A stretch of DNA of 64,000 nucleotides. Source: Parabacteroides sp. FAFU027. GTDB taxonomy: Bacteria > Bacteroidota > Bacteroidia > Bacteroidales > UBA7332. Shown here piece by piece: positions 53,229 to 62,890 of this stretch (its first letter is position 1; each line of letters starts with the position of its first letter). The notes beneath the pieces are model-generated. The model was not told the DNA's origin, ran no database searches, and was given only the letters and a program-made list of their open reading frames with translations. A program made the position numbers and the translations under genes. Location: contig NZ_JAKZKV010000006.1 of the NCBI RefSeq assembly GCF_022808675.1, positions 124,001 through 188,000 of the forward strand, in the 5' to 3' direction.

Positions 53229-53546
53229 TCAGGCAATTTTTATACCGTTCGATTTAATCAATTGAATAAAAGGCGAGGCCTCTTCTTCCCTGAATTTATC
53301 CTCTCCTATAATAAACGGTTCGATCTTTGAGTTGACCTTTCGGGTAAGACGCCATATCTTGCCAATCAAAAGATCATTGTCTTCGCTGTTATTGTCAGAT
53401 ACAATTAAAAGATCAATATCACTATCATCCGAAGCCGTATCGTTAGAATAACTGCCGAACATATAGGCACTATTCACGACAATCCCTTCTGCCGAAAGCA
53501 GTAGAATATATTGTTTTAGCTGTTTTATAACTTCGAATTTATCCAT
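53229..53546 (-). CDS. MNT-type nucleotidyltransferase (antitoxin-like)
   Basis: 105 residues of the minimal nucleotidyltransferase family, with motif GSYSN-(x)6-SDIDLLI (two metal-binding Asp) and a C-terminal Asp-poor segment KIEPFIIGED. In MNT-HEPN pairs this enzyme adds nucleotides to the HEPN toxin and neutralises it. Its ATG overlaps the tail of a HEPN frame (53525-53641) by 22 bases, as in intact modules, but that partner is broken. It is therefore an orphan antitoxin, possibly still expressed. Confidence 0.82.
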   Translation of the reverse strand: MDKFEVIKQLKQYILLLSAEGIVVNSAYMFGSYSNDTASDDSDIDLLIVSDNNSEDNDLLIGKIWRLTRKVNSKIEPFIIGEDKFREEEASPFIQLIKSNGIKIA

Positions 53547-53641
53547 TGCATTAGCTGATTAGTGTGTTTAAGATAGTCCAATACTTTTTCCCGATCCGGT
53601 GTTCCGGGGTTATAATCAGGATAGCGTCCTTGTAATTGATG
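53525..53641 (-). pseudogene. Truncated HEPN toxin (C-terminal fragment)
   Basis: A 38-codon frame, GRYPDYNPGTPDREKVLDYL in its centre and ending QWINSKL, has the C-terminal signature of HEPN partners of MNT proteins (RYPDY and a closing helix). It is stopped by TAG immediately upstream. In the next frame a short hydrophobic stretch (MLRKMLYLYCIIYS) may be a further frameshifted remnant. A palindromic repeat at 53741-53765 and the dehydrogenase gene end occupy the place of the missing N-terminus. Confidence 0.6.
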
Positions 53642-53711
53642 CTATAAATAATGCAATACAAATATAACATCTTTCGTAACATGATGTTATCAATCTCAAC
53701 AATAACTCTTT

Positions 53712-53727
53712 GTTGTCCTCTGTGATA
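53712..53727. repeat. Direct repeat flanking the MNT-HEPN module, right copy
   Basis: Second copy of GTTGTCCTCTGTGATA (see 53204-53219). Confidence 0.7.
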
Positions 53728-53740
53728 TGTCTTTAAATGC

Positions 53741-53765
53741 GAGACGCAAAATCTTGCGTCTCTAC
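53741..53765. repeat. Palindromic repeat with RAYT-element-like ends
   Basis: GAGACGCAAAATCTTGCGTC followed by TCTAC. It shares the GAGACG...CGTCTCTAC feet with the RAYT palindromes at 28280 and 31766 but has a different centre (CAAAATCTTG), so it is a sub-family of the same REP type. Confidence 0.7.
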
Positions 53766-53791
53766 ACATTTTGCTGCGATGATACAACGTC

Positions 53792-54721
53792 CTATACCGT
53801 AATTGCCTCGATGTGCTTCGCAATCATATTCACCAACCGTTGGCGGGCCTCCACGGAAGCCCACGCAATATGAGGAGTCAGCAGCAGCTTGTCCTGAATA
53901 TCGGCAGACAATAACGTATGGTCAGCAGCCAATGGCTCCTGTTCGAAGACATCCAGTCCCGCACCGGCAAGGCGTCCTTCACGTAATGCCTGCACCAAAT
54001 CCGCTTCTTTGACAATCCCACCACGGCCCACATTTACCAACAAGGCTGATGGCTTCATCCTGCAAAGCTTTTCGTAGTCGAGCAGATTCTGTGTGCGCTC
54101 ATTCAGCGGAGCGTGGATCGTAATGATGTCGCTCTCTGCCAGCAGCTCATCCAGCGACTTGTGGTCGAAACCCTTGTTGTGGTTCTTGCCCGAGGTGGAG
54201 TTGTACACCACTTTCGCACCCAGTACAGTAGCAATCTGAGCCACACGGCTACCGATGTTGCCCAGCCCGATAATGCCCCACGTCTTTCCCTTAATCTCGA
54301 AATAGGGACGGCCATGATGGGTAAAAAGTCCGCTGCGACCGTATTCGCCACTCTTCACGTATCGGTCGTAATAACCGGTACTCTGTACCAGTCCCATGAC
54401 CAGCGAAAGGGTAAGTTCAGCTACGCTGTCGGTCGAGTAGTTGGCCACGTTCTTCACCGGGATACCTTTGATAGCAGCATGACTGAGGTCAACGTTGTTC
54501 ATCCCGGTAGCAGCAATGCAAATCAGTTTCAGATTGGGCAGTGCATCCAGCTCCGGCTGCATCAGTTTCACCTTGTTGGTGATGACCACATCGGCATCGG
54601 CACATCGCTCAATGACCTGCGACGGTTGAGTCGTTTCGTATTGTACATATTCACCTAAACGGGAGATGGCGGTCATATCCACATCCCCTACGGAGTAAGC
54701 GTCGAGAAAAACTATCTTCAT
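53792..54721 (-). CDS. D-2-hydroxyacid dehydrogenase
   Basis: 309 residues, NAD-dependent D-isomer family. Rossmann motif GLGNIGSRVAQIA near residue 150, catalytic Arg in VNVGRGGIV, Glu region DVFEQEPL and His in TPHIAWAS. The best guess is glycerate/hydroxypyruvate reductase-type activity, but substrate specificity in this family cannot be read from sequence. The upstream gap to the KdgF gene (54722-54832) carries a large inverted repeat. Confidence 0.87.
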   Translation of the reverse strand: MKIVFLDAYSVGDVDMTAISRLGEYVQYETTQPSQVIERCADADVVITNKVKLMQPELDALPNLKLICIAATGMNNVDLSHAAIKGIPVKNVANYSTDSVAELTLSLVMGLVQSTGYYDRYVKSGEYGRSGLFTHHGRPYFEIKGKTWGIIGLGNIGSRVAQIATVLGAKVVYNSTSGKNHNKGFDHKSLDELLAESDIITIHAPLNERTQNLLDYEKLCRMKPSALLVNVGRGGIVKEADLVQALREGRLAGAGLDVFEQEPLAADHTLLSADIQDKLLLTPHIAWASVEARQRLVNMIAKHIEAITV

Positions 54722-54738
54722 GGGTTATTTTGTTTATG

Positions 54739-54826
54739 GCACACAGATGACACCGATTTGAATCAATTTACACAGATAAGAAATCAGTGTAAATCAGTGT
54801 TGCTTGCATCTGTGTCATCTGTGTGC
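54739..54826. repeat. Large imperfect inverted repeat
   Basis: Outer perfect 15-bp arms (GCACACAGATGACAC at 54739-54753, complement at 54812-54826) and an inner stem TTTACAC/GTGTAAA. It separates the dehydrogenase start from the KdgF stop. Confidence 0.75.
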
Positions 54827-54832
54827 TAATGA

Positions 54833-55171
54833 TTATTCAAGGAAATCCTCACGCACCGGACTGAAGGAATCCACCAATACACCGGCCTCCAGGCACTTCA
54901 CGCCATGCACCAGGTCAGGGGCAATAAAGTAACCGTCACCGGTAGCCAGGATGCGCTTCTCTCCATCTATCTCTACTTCGAATTTACCCGAAGCCACATA
55001 ACTGCTTTGGGAATGCGGGTGGGAATGTAGAGCTCCGATAGCTCCTGCCACAAAAGAGACTTTCACCATCATCAGTTCTACGTTGTACCCCATTATCTGG
55101 CGGCTTACGCCCTCATTGAGCGGTTCCCACGGAAGTTCATTTTCCACTAGGAAAGGTTTGCTTTTTATCAT
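54833..55171 (-). CDS. kdgF: KdgF-like cupin (uronate processing)
   Basis: 112 residues, a single cupin barrel with metal ligands in HSHPHSQSSYV (His pair and Gln) and PDLVHGV (His), ending VLVDSFSPVREDFLE, the typical KdgF tail. KdgF linearises the 4,5-unsaturated monouronates released from pectin or alginate. This fits the secreted GH28 enzyme at 17257, although no other uronate gene is nearby. It is preceded by the DUF421 gene with a 10-bp gap, so they are probably co-transcribed. Confidence 0.8.
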   Translation of the reverse strand: MIKSKPFLVENELPWEPLNEGVSRQIMGYNVELMMVKVSFVAGAIGALHSHPHSQSSYVASGKFEVEIDGEKRILATGDGYFIAPDLVHGVKCLEAGVLVDSFSPVREDFLE

Positions 55172-55181
55172 ATATCAAGGA

Positions 55182-55694
55182 TTAGTTTTGAACGGTAAGC
55201 TTTTTGCGACGTTTGCGTTCGTGCGAACTTCGCTTATTGAAGTCATGGGATAACACGCTGATGTTTCCGTCTGCTTCCAGCACTGCAAGGTCAACATCAT
55301 GAATCGACTGGCACCCGTGTTCACGCACTGTCTCTATCAACTCGTTTACCGAAATTTGGGCTTTCTTCAAATGGTCTTCATTGACACGACCGTGATAGAT
55401 CAGCAACAGCGGTTCACCCGAAACCACCTTCTGTAATGAAGGAAACTTATACATCAGGTATTTCAGGAGATAGTTCAGGATGAACAATGTGGAAGCGGCA
55501 ACCAGTCCACCACTTAACGTGGCATCCGGCCCGACCATCGCATTCTGCACAGCATTACTGATAAGTAGCACAAATACCAGATCACTTACTGATAGTTGCG
55601 CAAACTCCTTCTTTCCAAACAGGCGAATAGCGGTGATGATAAACACATATACGGCTGCCGAGCTAAAGGCGATAGTGAGATAATTCTGAATCAT
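55182..55694 (-). CDS. DUF421 (YetF-like) membrane protein
   Basis: 170 residues: three N-terminal helices (AVYVFIITAIRLFG, LVFVLLISNAVQNAMVG, GLVAASTLFILNYLLKYLM) then a small cytoplasmic alpha/beta domain (LLLIYHGRVNEDHLKKAQIS, VDLAVLEADGNISVL). This is the DUF421/YetF layout. Function unknown, with links to membrane or sporulation stress in Firmicutes. Basic tail KRSSHERKRRKK. Confidence 0.85.
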   Translation of the reverse strand: MIQNYLTIAFSSAAVYVFIITAIRLFGKKEFAQLSVSDLVFVLLISNAVQNAMVGPDATLSGGLVAASTLFILNYLLKYLMYKFPSLQKVVSGEPLLLIYHGRVNEDHLKKAQISVNELIETVREHGCQSIHDVDLAVLEADGNISVLSHDFNKRSSHERKRRKKLTVQN

Positions 55695-55756
55695 GGGTTT
55701 TGAATATGAGGGTGAATAAGTAGAATATCACTCTATAAATGGGAAAAGTTCAGCAC

Positions 55757-56170
55757 TGTCATCCCGTGCTTGACACGGGATCTCTCAATCGCAGGACGGT
55801 TCACAGAACCAACCTGCCGATAAATCGTTCCATTCAGGATTCATTCCTGCAATCAGTTCTTTCTTCCATTCTCTCTTCCATTTCTTGAGCAATTTCTCCC
55901 TTTGAATACCCTGCTCAGCCTGATTATGTTCTTCGAAATAAATAAGCTTATTGCATTCATACATGGCAGTAAATCCGGGATTGATTTTATTCTTGTGTTC
56001 AAACACACGTCGTTTCAAATCATTGGTGAATCCGACGTAAAACACATTATTCCCCTTGTTCGTCATTATATAGACCCAGAATTGATGAATTGTCGCCATG
56101 ACCAATTGAATTGAATGGTTATATAAACTTTTCTCAGGTTGAGAGATCCCGCATCAAGTGCGGGATGACA
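55757..56170. mobile_element. GIY-YIG cassette bounded by inverted palindromes
   Basis: 32-bp inverted repeats at 55757-55788 and 56139-56170 (TGTCATCCCG...CGGGATCTCTCAA) bracket a single GIY-YIG nuclease gene. The two copies differ at four bases, and these are two paired changes (CCCGTG/CACGGG against CCCGCA/TGCGGG) that keep the hairpin. The gene's stop codon lies inside the left repeat. I infer a small mobile or homing-type unit. Confidence 0.65.
55785..56099 (-). CDS. GIY-YIG endonuclease (UvrC-like small family)
   Basis: 104 residues from the ATG at 56099 (an in-frame TTG lies two codons before). GIY-YIG domain: FWVYIMTNKGNNVFYVGFTNDLKRRVFEHKN (the VYI and YVG tyrosines and the Arg are present), Glu in LIYFEEH, and the closing REKLLKKWKREWKKELI typical of this stand-alone group. 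Such proteins are often found with palindromic repeats. The C-terminus PSCD and TGA run into the flanking repeat. Confidence 0.85.
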   Translation of the reverse strand: MATIHQFWVYIMTNKGNNVFYVGFTNDLKRRVFEHKNKINPGFTAMYECNKLIYFEEHNQAEQGIQREKLLKKWKREWKKELIAGMNPEWNDLSAGWFCEPSCD

Positions 56171-56320
56171 ACATCAACAGTTGCGCATTAAATACCAGAA
56201 ATAAGTTTCACAGTCAAAAGCAAAACGAATTCCCCTTACTAAATGTTTTGCAACGAATAAAAACAACAAAAGCGCCGGAGAATACCGACGCTTTTGATTC
56301 TATTGAAATAAAGCGTTTTC

Positions 56321-57976
56321 TTACTGTATATCCTTCTCCCGAATCTCCACGCGGCGTATCTTGCCGCTGATCGTTTTCGGCAATTCATCCACAAATTCGA
56401 TGATGCGGGGATATTTGTAGGGAGCTGTCACCTTCTTCACGTGCTCCTGAAGCTCGTGGATGAGGTGTTGGCCTGCCTGATCTTTGTAATCTTTGGCCAA
56501 AACCACGGTCGCTTTTACCACTTGCCCGCGAATCTCATCAGGCACACCGGTAATCGCACATTCCACTACGGCAGGGTGTGTCATCAGTGCGCTTTCCACC
56601 TCAAACGGCCCAATGCGGTAACCGCTACTCTTAATCACATCATCAATACGACCTACGAACCAGTAGTAGCCGTCTTCATCACGCCACGCCACATCGCCGG
56701 TGTGGTAAATATCGTCATACCATGCCTCTTTGGTGAGTGCTTCATCACGGTAATACTCCTTGAAGAGTCCCAATACTTTTTCGCCGTGCGTACGGATGAC
56801 AATCTCTCCCTGCTCTCCGTCTTCAGCCCAACGGCCATCGCCGGTAAGCAAGTCAACATCGTATTGCGGATTGACAATTCCCATCGAACCCGGTTTAGGT
56901 TCTGCCCACGGGTAGGTAGCGATGGTGAGTGTCGTTTCAGTCTGTCCGAAACCTTCCATCAGCTTGATACCGGTCAGCTTGAGGAATTCTTCGAATACCT
57001 TCGGATTGAGCGCTTCCCCTGCAATGGTGCAATATTTCAACGTAGAAAGGTCAAAACGGGTCAGGTCTTCACGAATCAGGAAGCGGAATACAGTCGGTGG
57101 TGCACAGAATGAGGTGATACCGTACTTCTGTATCATATGCAATACATCCACTGGTGCGAATTTGTCAAAGTCATACACAAAAACGTTGCATCCGGCAATC
57201 CACTGTCCATATAGTTTTCCCCAGACAGCTTTTCCCCAACCGGTATCAGCCAGCGTAAGGTGAAGGCTCTCTTCGCCTACATTGTGCCAGTAAGATGCGG
57301 TGATGATGTGTGCCAACGGATAGGTAAAATCGTGTGCCACCATCTTCGGATTTCCTGTTGTTCCTGAGGTAAAATACATCAGGGAGATATCGCCGTTATC
57401 ATTTGCTTTTGCAGGACGTATAAATGGTGCTGCCTCAGCTATACCTTTGGTAAAGTCACCCCAGCCTTCCGGGATAACGGGGCCTACAGAGACCAGTTGC
57501 TTAATGGTCAGAGACTTGGGCATTGCCGCATTTACATGCTTGATCACCTCTTCTTCACCCACTGCCACAATCATCTTGATACCGGCAGCATTGTTGCGGT
57601 AAACGATGTCTTTTTCAGTCAGTAAGTGTGTGGCGGGAATGCAGACAGCGCCAATCTTGTGCAGCGCTACAATAGAAAACCAGAATTCGTAGCGACGTTT
57701 CAGAATCAGCATCACCATATCGCCATGTCCAATACCCAACGACTGGAAATAGGCAGCCGTGCGGTCACTCTGATCTTTGATTTCAGCAAAGGTAAACTTG
57801 ATAAGTTCGCCAGAGTCATTGGTCCAGGTCAGGGCGACTTTGTCGGGCGCTTTAGCCGCCCATTCATCTACGATGTCATAGCCGAAGTTGAAGTTGTCGG
57901 GGATATTTACCCGAAAGTTTTTTGTAAAATCCTCCTGCGATGAGAAGGTAGTTTGGTTGAGATATTTTGCTATCAT
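56321..57976 (-). CDS. Acyl-CoA synthetase (AMP-forming)
   Basis: 551 residues of the ANL superfamily. P-loop [15 protein letters not shown] near residue 210, [24 protein letters not shown] near residue 345, [31 protein letters not shown] near residue 430 and the catalytic Lys in [10 protein letters not shown]. It is closest to medium-chain and acetyl-like ACSM enzymes that make acyl-CoA from a carboxylate with ATP. The XRE-cupin regulator gene ends 91 bp upstream on the same strand and probably controls it. Confidence 0.9.
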   Translation of the reverse strand: MIAKYLNQTTFSSQEDFTKNFRVNIPDNFNFGYDIVDEWAAKAPDKVALTWTNDSGELIKFTFAEIKDQSDRTAAYFQSLGIGHGDMVMLILKRRYEFWFSIVALHKIGAVCIPATHLLTEKDIVYRNNAAGIKMIVAVGEEEVIKHVNAAMPKSLTIKQLVSVGPVIPEGWGDFTKGIAEAAPFIRPAKANDNGDISLMYFTSGTTGNPKMVAHDFTYPLAHIITASYWHNVGEESLHLTLADTGWGKAVWGKLYGQWIAGCNVFVYDFDKFAPVDVLHMIQKYGITSFCAPPTVFRFLIREDLTRFDLSTLKYCTIAGEALNPKVFEEFLKLTGIKLMEGFGQTETTLTIATYPWAEPKPGSMGIVNPQYDVDLLTGDGRWAEDGEQGEIVIRTHGEKVLGLFKEYYRDEALTKEAWYDDIYHTGDVAWRDEDGYYWFVGRIDDVIKSSGYRIGPFEVESALMTHPAVVECAITGVPDEIRGQVVKATVVLAKDYKDQAGQHLIHELQEHVKKVTAPYKYPRIIEFVDELPKTISGKIRRVEIREKDIQ

Positions 57977-58067
57977 TATCTATGTAGTGAGTCGTAAGTC
58001 ATAAGGAGTGAGTCCATTCTTTCAACGAACACCTTATGCTTCACTTTTCATTTTTCATTATTCATTC

Positions 58068-58616
58068 TCAAAGAATTATTGCCAGAAACCTAACCGGTTT
58101 TTCATTCAACGCCTTCATCCCATGCGGGCGTGCTGCATCGAAATAGATGCTGTCTCCTTCATCCAGAATGAGCTCTTTACCTCCGATGGAGATGAGTAAA
58201 GTCCCTTCGAGTACCATGTCAAATTCCTGTCCGGCATGGGCATTAAGGTGTACCGGTTCTTCGTTGGGCTCTACGGTTACAATAAACGGATCCGCTTTCC
58301 GGCTGGCGAATCCTGCCGCCAGAGACTGGTATTTATAATGCTGTGACCGTTCCACTGAAGGCCCGTGCCCTTTACGGGTCAGGTAATACGATGACATGCG
58401 CGGTTCATCTCCAAACAGCATGGCGGAGAGTTCCACATTGTAATTGTGACAAATGCGGTGCAGAATGCCAATCGGGATATCATGTTCCCCGGATTCCAGC
58501 TCCTGGTATTCATCGTCATTAATCCCACAAACGGAAGCGATTTCTGCCACCGAAATTTCCAGCACCTCACGAAGTCCTTTCAGCCGAAGTGCAATTTCCC
58601 TGATATGCTCTTCCAT
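58068..58616 (-). CDS. XRE-cupin transcriptional regulator
   Basis: 182 residues from the ATG at 58616 (a TTG eight codons upstream is in frame). N-terminal XRE HTH (about 5-65; LRLKGLREVLEISVAEIASV, DEYQELESGEHDIPIG) and a C-terminal cupin (about 110-182; HAGQEFDMVLEGTLLISIGG, DSIYFDAARPHGMKAL). Such proteins bind a small ligand in the cupin and regulate the linked gene, here the acyl-CoA synthetase. Confidence 0.88.
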   Translation of the reverse strand: MEEHIREIALRLKGLREVLEISVAEIASVCGINDDEYQELESGEHDIPIGILHRICHNYNVELSAMLFGDEPRMSSYYLTRKGHGPSVERSQHYKYQSLAAGFASRKADPFIVTVEPNEEPVHLNAHAGQEFDMVLEGTLLISIGGKELILDEGDSIYFDAARPHGMKALNEKPVRFLAIIL

Positions 58617-58935
58617 AATATTATGTTTTAAATATATCAACTATCAAGAATGCCAACTCAGAAAAGTGTGCTTTACGGAGCATCATGCGGAAAAGTCGAA
58701 CCCGAATGAATACCTGTCATTTGCTCCGATGCAAGCGATTCCAAAATTAACAGAAAAATTGAACGCATCGGGAGAAAACGGGGATTAATCGCAAATTCAG
58801 CCTTAATTTTAAACGAATCGTGGAAAGAATGCACAAACCCATATTTTTTGAGCAGCCGAGTTTAAGTCTGTTTTCCAAAAAACAAAAGCTCGATATCGTT
58901 ATATGTGTGTAGTTTTCTATGAACACAAAATTTAA

Positions 58936-59064
58936 GCCACGAATGCACGAATATAAAAGTATTTTTCTCTTTTCCGGATTCGGAAAAGCATTAGTGTTAT
59001 TTGGCCTTTATTTCTTCAAGACTTGAGAAGTTTGCCTCTCAGTATTCATTCGTTTATTCGTGGC
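58936..59064. repeat. MITE-like element with GCCACGAAT-type ends, copy 2
   Basis: Arms GCCACGAATGCACGAAT (58936-58952) and ATTCGTTTATTCGTGGC (59048-59064) in inverted orientation, with inner hairpins CTTTTCCGGATTCGGAAAAG and TTCAAGACTTGAG. Related to 7796-7986 and 50129-50188. Confidence 0.6.
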
Positions 59065-59169
59065 TTACTATTTTGATATATTCTGTTTTACTGAATAATT
59101 ACACGAAGCTTAGGAAAATATTTTCCTAATGAATAGAATTCCCACACTATTCGTAATAAAGTTAGAACA

Positions 59170-59204
59170 AAAAAGACTGCATCTTATATGAAGCAGTCTT
59201 TCCT
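59170..59204 (-). terminator. Terminator of the surA-ostA-mutL operon
   Basis: On the minus strand AAAGACTGC / GCAGTCTTT followed by TTTTTG, about 50 bp after the mutL stop codon. Confidence 0.8.
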
Positions 59205-59249
59205 ATTATGATTTGCATGAGCCAACGGCGTTATTCGTTGGGTTAGCAT

Positions 59250-61187
59250 TTACTTAAATCTTTTATCCAGCTCGTCATTGCTCAGGATCGTCATAATCGT
59301 TTTTCCGTCCGGAGTGATGGCATGTGACGGACAAGCGAAGAGCTGGTCGATGAGGTTTTGCATCTCTGCCTCGTTTAACGGTTTTCCGTAGTTAATGGCT
59401 GCCGCTTCAGCCATGGTAAGCGATACCATGCTGTGGATCTCTTCTTTTAGGTCGCACCCTTTTTCAATCGCGTTATACAGGATGTTGTGGAGTAACTGTG
59501 GGATATCTTTACCTTCCAGACTGGATGGAATGGCATTGACCGAGTAGGTGCCGTTCCCCAGATCTCCAATCTCGAATCCCAGCAAATGCAGGTCTTCGCT
59601 TAAAAGCGGCATCATCGCCGTTTCCGAAACGCTCAACTGAATCATCTCCGGGAAAAGTACGCCTTGTGATGGCGCATGGCCTTTGCCTATATTTTCGAGA
59701 TATTGGTCAAACAATACCCGGATGTGAGCCCTACGTTGATCAATTACCATCAACCCCGACCTGGCAGAGGTAAGGATGTAACGTCCTTTTATCTGCATCA
59801 ACTGACGGGCTGTCTCTACCGGTATGTTTACAGCCGGTTGGGTGAATATCGGTTCGGGTACAGCTTCCGGCATGGCCGAAGGAATATAGGTCTCCGGTGA
59901 TGCAAAAGGCTGGGGCTCTTCCTCCTCGGGGTCGGAACCGAAATCAAAGTTGGGAACCGGATTACTGTTGATCTTCGAAGCGTGACTCCCCATTTCAAAA
60001 TCCTGATAGAGCTTTTCCCAATTGCCTGCCGACGGCATTTTGCTCATCGGGTTACGGGGCTGAGAGGTTTGCTTAAACGGATTATAGTCGTGGTTAAAAT
60101 GTACCTTCGGCGGCTCGGGATGATCGAATGACGGAGTCGGAGCAAATACCGGTATTTCCGGAGCATCTACCGTGTCGAAGTCAATCGACGGTACGGCATT
60201 GAATTTACCCAATGCCTCTTTGACTGCTGCCGTGATAATCTGCCAGATGGGCTGCTCGTTTTCAAATTTAATCTCAGTCTTTGTCGGATGGATGTTCACG
60301 TCAATCGACGATGGATCGACCTGAAAATAGAGAAAATAGGGCGGCATTTCGCCGGAGGGAAGCAGTTGTTCGTAGCAGTGCATTACCGCTTTATGAAAAT
60401 AGGGGTGACGCATGTAGCGGCCATTGACAAAAAAGAACTGCTGTGCTCCCCGTTTTTTTGCCGATTCGGGCTTGCCGATAAATCCGGTAATGGAAATCAC
60501 AGAGGTTTCCACATCAACCGGAATAAGGTGGTTGTTGAGGTTTTTGCCCATCAACCCGATGATGCGTTGACGCAGTCCGGACTGGTTAAGGCTTAGCGTT
60601 AACGCGTCGTTATGGAATACCTTGAACGTAATTTCGGGATATACCAATGCAATCCGCTCAAATTCGGTCAGGATGTTGTTCCATTCCACCTGATTTGATT
60701 TCAGGAATTTACGGCGGGCCGGGACATTGAAGAATATATTTTTTACGGAAAAATTACAGCCGGTGGAGCAGGAGACAGCATTTTGCTCTTCCACTGCCGA
60801 ACCGGTGATGAGGATTTGAGTGCCCACTTCGTCATCATAACGGCGGGTCTTGAGCTCCACCTGTGCGATGGCGGCAATAGACGCCAAAGCTTCTCCGCGG
60901 AAGCCCATGGTCTGTAGGGCAAAGAGGTCGTCAGCCGATGCTATTTTTGACGTGGCGTGTCGTTCAAAAGCCAGGCGTGCATCAGTTGCTGACATGCCCT
61001 TGCCGTTGTCGATTACCTGAATCAGGGTACGACCGGCATCCTTGATGATTAGTTGTATCTCTGTCGCTCTCGCATCCAGTGCGTTTTCCACCAGCTCCTT
61101 TACCACAGAAGCCGGGCGCTGGATAACCTCTCCGGCGGCAATCTGGTTGGCCACCGAGTCGGGGAGAAGATGTATGATATCGCTCAT
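59250..61187 (-). CDS. mutL: DNA mismatch repair protein MutL
   Basis: 645 residues, normal length. The GHKL ATPase motifs are intact: [50 protein letters not shown]. It couples MutS recognition to strand removal. The C-terminal endonuclease motif DQHA(x)2E(x)4E reads [12 protein letters not shown] near residue 482, and the usual ACxxAxK and CPHGRP blocks are also absent, so this MutL is probably not a nuclease. A proline-rich linker lies around residues 350-450. It is last in an operon, 49 bp after the OstA-like gene. Confidence 0.95.
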   Translation of the reverse strand: MSDIIHLLPDSVANQIAAGEVIQRPASVVKELVENALDARATEIQLIIKDAGRTLIQVIDNGKGMSATDARLAFERHATSKIASADDLFALQTMGFRGEALASIAAIAQVELKTRRYDDEVGTQILITGSAVEEQNAVSCSTGCNFSVKNIFFNVPARRKFLKSNQVEWNNILTEFERIALVYPEITFKVFHNDALTLSLNQSGLRQRIIGLMGKNLNNHLIPVDVETSVISITGFIGKPESAKKRGAQQFFFVNGRYMRHPYFHKAVMHCYEQLLPSGEMPPYFLYFQVDPSSIDVNIHPTKTEIKFENEQPIWQIITAAVKEALGKFNAVPSIDFDTVDAPEIPVFAPTPSFDHPEPPKVHFNHDYNPFKQTSQPRNPMSKMPSAGNWEKLYQDFEMGSHASKINSNPVPNFDFGSDPEEEEPQPFASPETYIPSAMPEAVPEPIFTQPAVNIPVETARQLMQIKGRYILTSARSGLMVIDQRRAHIRVLFDQYLENIGKGHAPSQGVLFPEMIQLSVSETAMMPLLSEDLHLLGFEIGDLGNGTYSVNAIPSSLEGKDIPQLLHNILYNAIEKGCDLKEEIHSMVSLTMAEAAAINYGKPLNEAEMQNLIDQLFACPSHAITPDGKTIMTILSNDELDKRFK

Positions 61188-61236
61188 TCTTTTGACAAAT
61201 AAATGCAGTAAAAAACTTGAATCGGATCTTTGACAT

Positions 61237-62877
61237 TTACCTGCTCCGTCGTTGGATGCGTTTCACAGGTTCAATCTTCGTATTCTTATGCCTGAAAATA
61301 TCCATAGGGGAACGGGGGCGTGTCTGGCTGTACCACCTGAAGTTCTTCAGTTGCTTCTGGTTTTGTTTAATAGCCTCTTCCGGAGTCATGCTGCCGGTTA
61401 CGGTAGGCCACATTTTAAGCCGTTCCAGTTTACGGTTAAGCAGCCACATCGTCAGGTAACTACTCTCGGAATGGTTTAACCCGATCATGGTGCTGTCTTT
61501 ATCTAACGGGTAAAAGATGGTTTCCACATTTCCGCTGACATCCACCTTTCGGATATCTCCGTGCTCAAAATCGGCCCTCAGTGATTTTCCGGATAGCTGG
61601 TTGTAAAATCCTTTGATGCTATCCAGTTGTTCGATTGCGAGAGAATATCCTTTTACCAATGCCATCTTAATGGTGCTGTCATTCATGTAGGCATGAATGG
61701 TATCGCCCGCCAGCTGGTAGTTGGCATTCCACAATACAGGGTCGCGGTAAAGGTGTAGTATCGAGTCCTTGGATGAATACTGCAACGAATCAGATACCCC
61801 CTGTGAGTCTTTGCTGAAGAAGCGCACCCGGTGAAAACCAAACAACATACGGTAGGTAGTATCCGGCTCGGTTGCCATCAGCGTGTCAGCACTGATGAAC
61901 ATGGTATCCGGACGTGAATATTCCCTTGCCCAGGCCAGTTTGGTTGAGAAAGCTTTCTTGGTCTGTTCGTTATAATAACCGTAATTACCGTAAAGGTCAG
62001 CCTTATTGACCGAGTCTTTCAGGTGCATGTAGCCGAATGCCTCGCCGATTCCTTTTTTGCGGTTATAGCACAGGGTATCGCCGGTCAGCGTTTTCCCTTT
62101 GGTGACCAGTAAGGAACGGTTGAATAGCATTGAGTTTTCTTTCAGCGTATTGTACCAGCCTTTATCGGTGTAAATGGTATTTTGGTCAGATAAGATCGTC
62201 GATGGACCTGCAATGTTGGCCACTTTTGTCGCGGTATTGTAGTGCAGGGTGTCGGAATAGATGGTCATCTTATCGTTGACAAGCTTCACGTTGTAGCGGA
62301 AGTCTGCAATCTTGGTTGCCGGTGAATATTGTCCATAGACAGAGGTGAGCACATTAGAAGACTGCATATCCGATAGGACACCGCCGTTGAAGAAGTACCC
62401 GATATTAAGCCTGCGGTCAAAGTTCAGGCTGTCTGTCAACAGGGTAACGCTTCGGTTTTCCATTTTCACGTTATACCTCAGTTTGGCCAATTGTGTATTC
62501 CCATCGTAATAGAGATAATCACTGTACACAAACAATGTGTCTCCCTGCTGCATTTTTACATTACCGAAAGCTTCCAGCGAGTTGGTTTTGTCAAAAAACT
62601 TGGCGCTGTCGCAATACATGTACATGTGATCCTGGCGAAAGCGGACAGAATCATGTAGCAACTGGTAGTCAGCGCCTCTGAATTTGTCGTATTCAAGAAC
62701 ACTGGCGTATTCAAGATTTACCTTTGTCCCTTTCCGGTGAATAATCGGTTTTGTGGGCAGTGTACTGGGCTTATTTTTGTTCGTTTGCGCTACTATGCAA
62801 ACTGCAAACAGGCATAAAATACTGCCTGTTAGTATTTTATGCCTGTTGTATAGATAGTTATGGAATTTTCTTGTCAT
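61237..62877 (-). CDS. OstA/LptA-like periplasmic protein
   Basis: 546 residues from the ATG at 62877 (a TTG three codons before is in frame); N-terminal signal or anchor ([17 protein letters not shown]). The repeated LptA/OstA beta-jellyroll pattern runs through most of the protein ([59 protein letters not shown]). Members bridge lipopolysaccharide across the periplasm or assemble it at the outer membrane. It is 13 bp downstream of the SurA-like gene, a common Bacteroidota order (surA-ostA-mutL). Confidence 0.85.
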   Translation of the reverse strand: MTRKFHNYLYNRHKILTGSILCLFAVCIVAQTNKNKPSTLPTKPIIHRKGTKVNLEYASVLEYDKFRGADYQLLHDSVRFRQDHMYMYCDSAKFFDKTNSLEAFGNVKMQQGDTLFVYSDYLYYDGNTQLAKLRYNVKMENRSVTLLTDSLNFDRRLNIGYFFNGGVLSDMQSSNVLTSVYGQYSPATKIADFRYNVKLVNDKMTIYSDTLHYNTATKVANIAGPSTILSDQNTIYTDKGWYNTLKENSMLFNRSLLVTKGKTLTGDTLCYNRKKGIGEAFGYMHLKDSVNKADLYGNYGYYNEQTKKAFSTKLAWAREYSRPDTMFISADTLMATEPDTTYRMLFGFHRVRFFSKDSQGVSDSLQYSSKDSILHLYRDPVLWNANYQLAGDTIHAYMNDSTIKMALVKGYSLAIEQLDSIKGFYNQLSGKSLRADFEHGDIRKVDVSGNVETIFYPLDKDSTMIGLNHSESSYLTMWLLNRKLERLKMWPTVTGSMTPEEAIKQNQKQLKNFRWYSQTRPRSPMDIFRHKNTKIEPVKRIQRRSR

Positions 62878-62890
62878 ATCATTCAATTAC

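Larger units (their letters stand above)
58617..59249. other. Spacer between the regulator and mutL
   Basis: About 630 bp with no convincing gene. It holds the GCCACGAAT-ended element (58936-59064) and the mutL operon terminator (59170-59204). The first 300 bp show no clear structure. Confidence 0.5.

Noticed and set aside
53551-53823. 90-codon minus-strand frame upstream of the MNT gene
   Set aside because: It runs through a palindromic repeat and the end of the dehydrogenase gene; the real coding signal is the HEPN tail in another frame.
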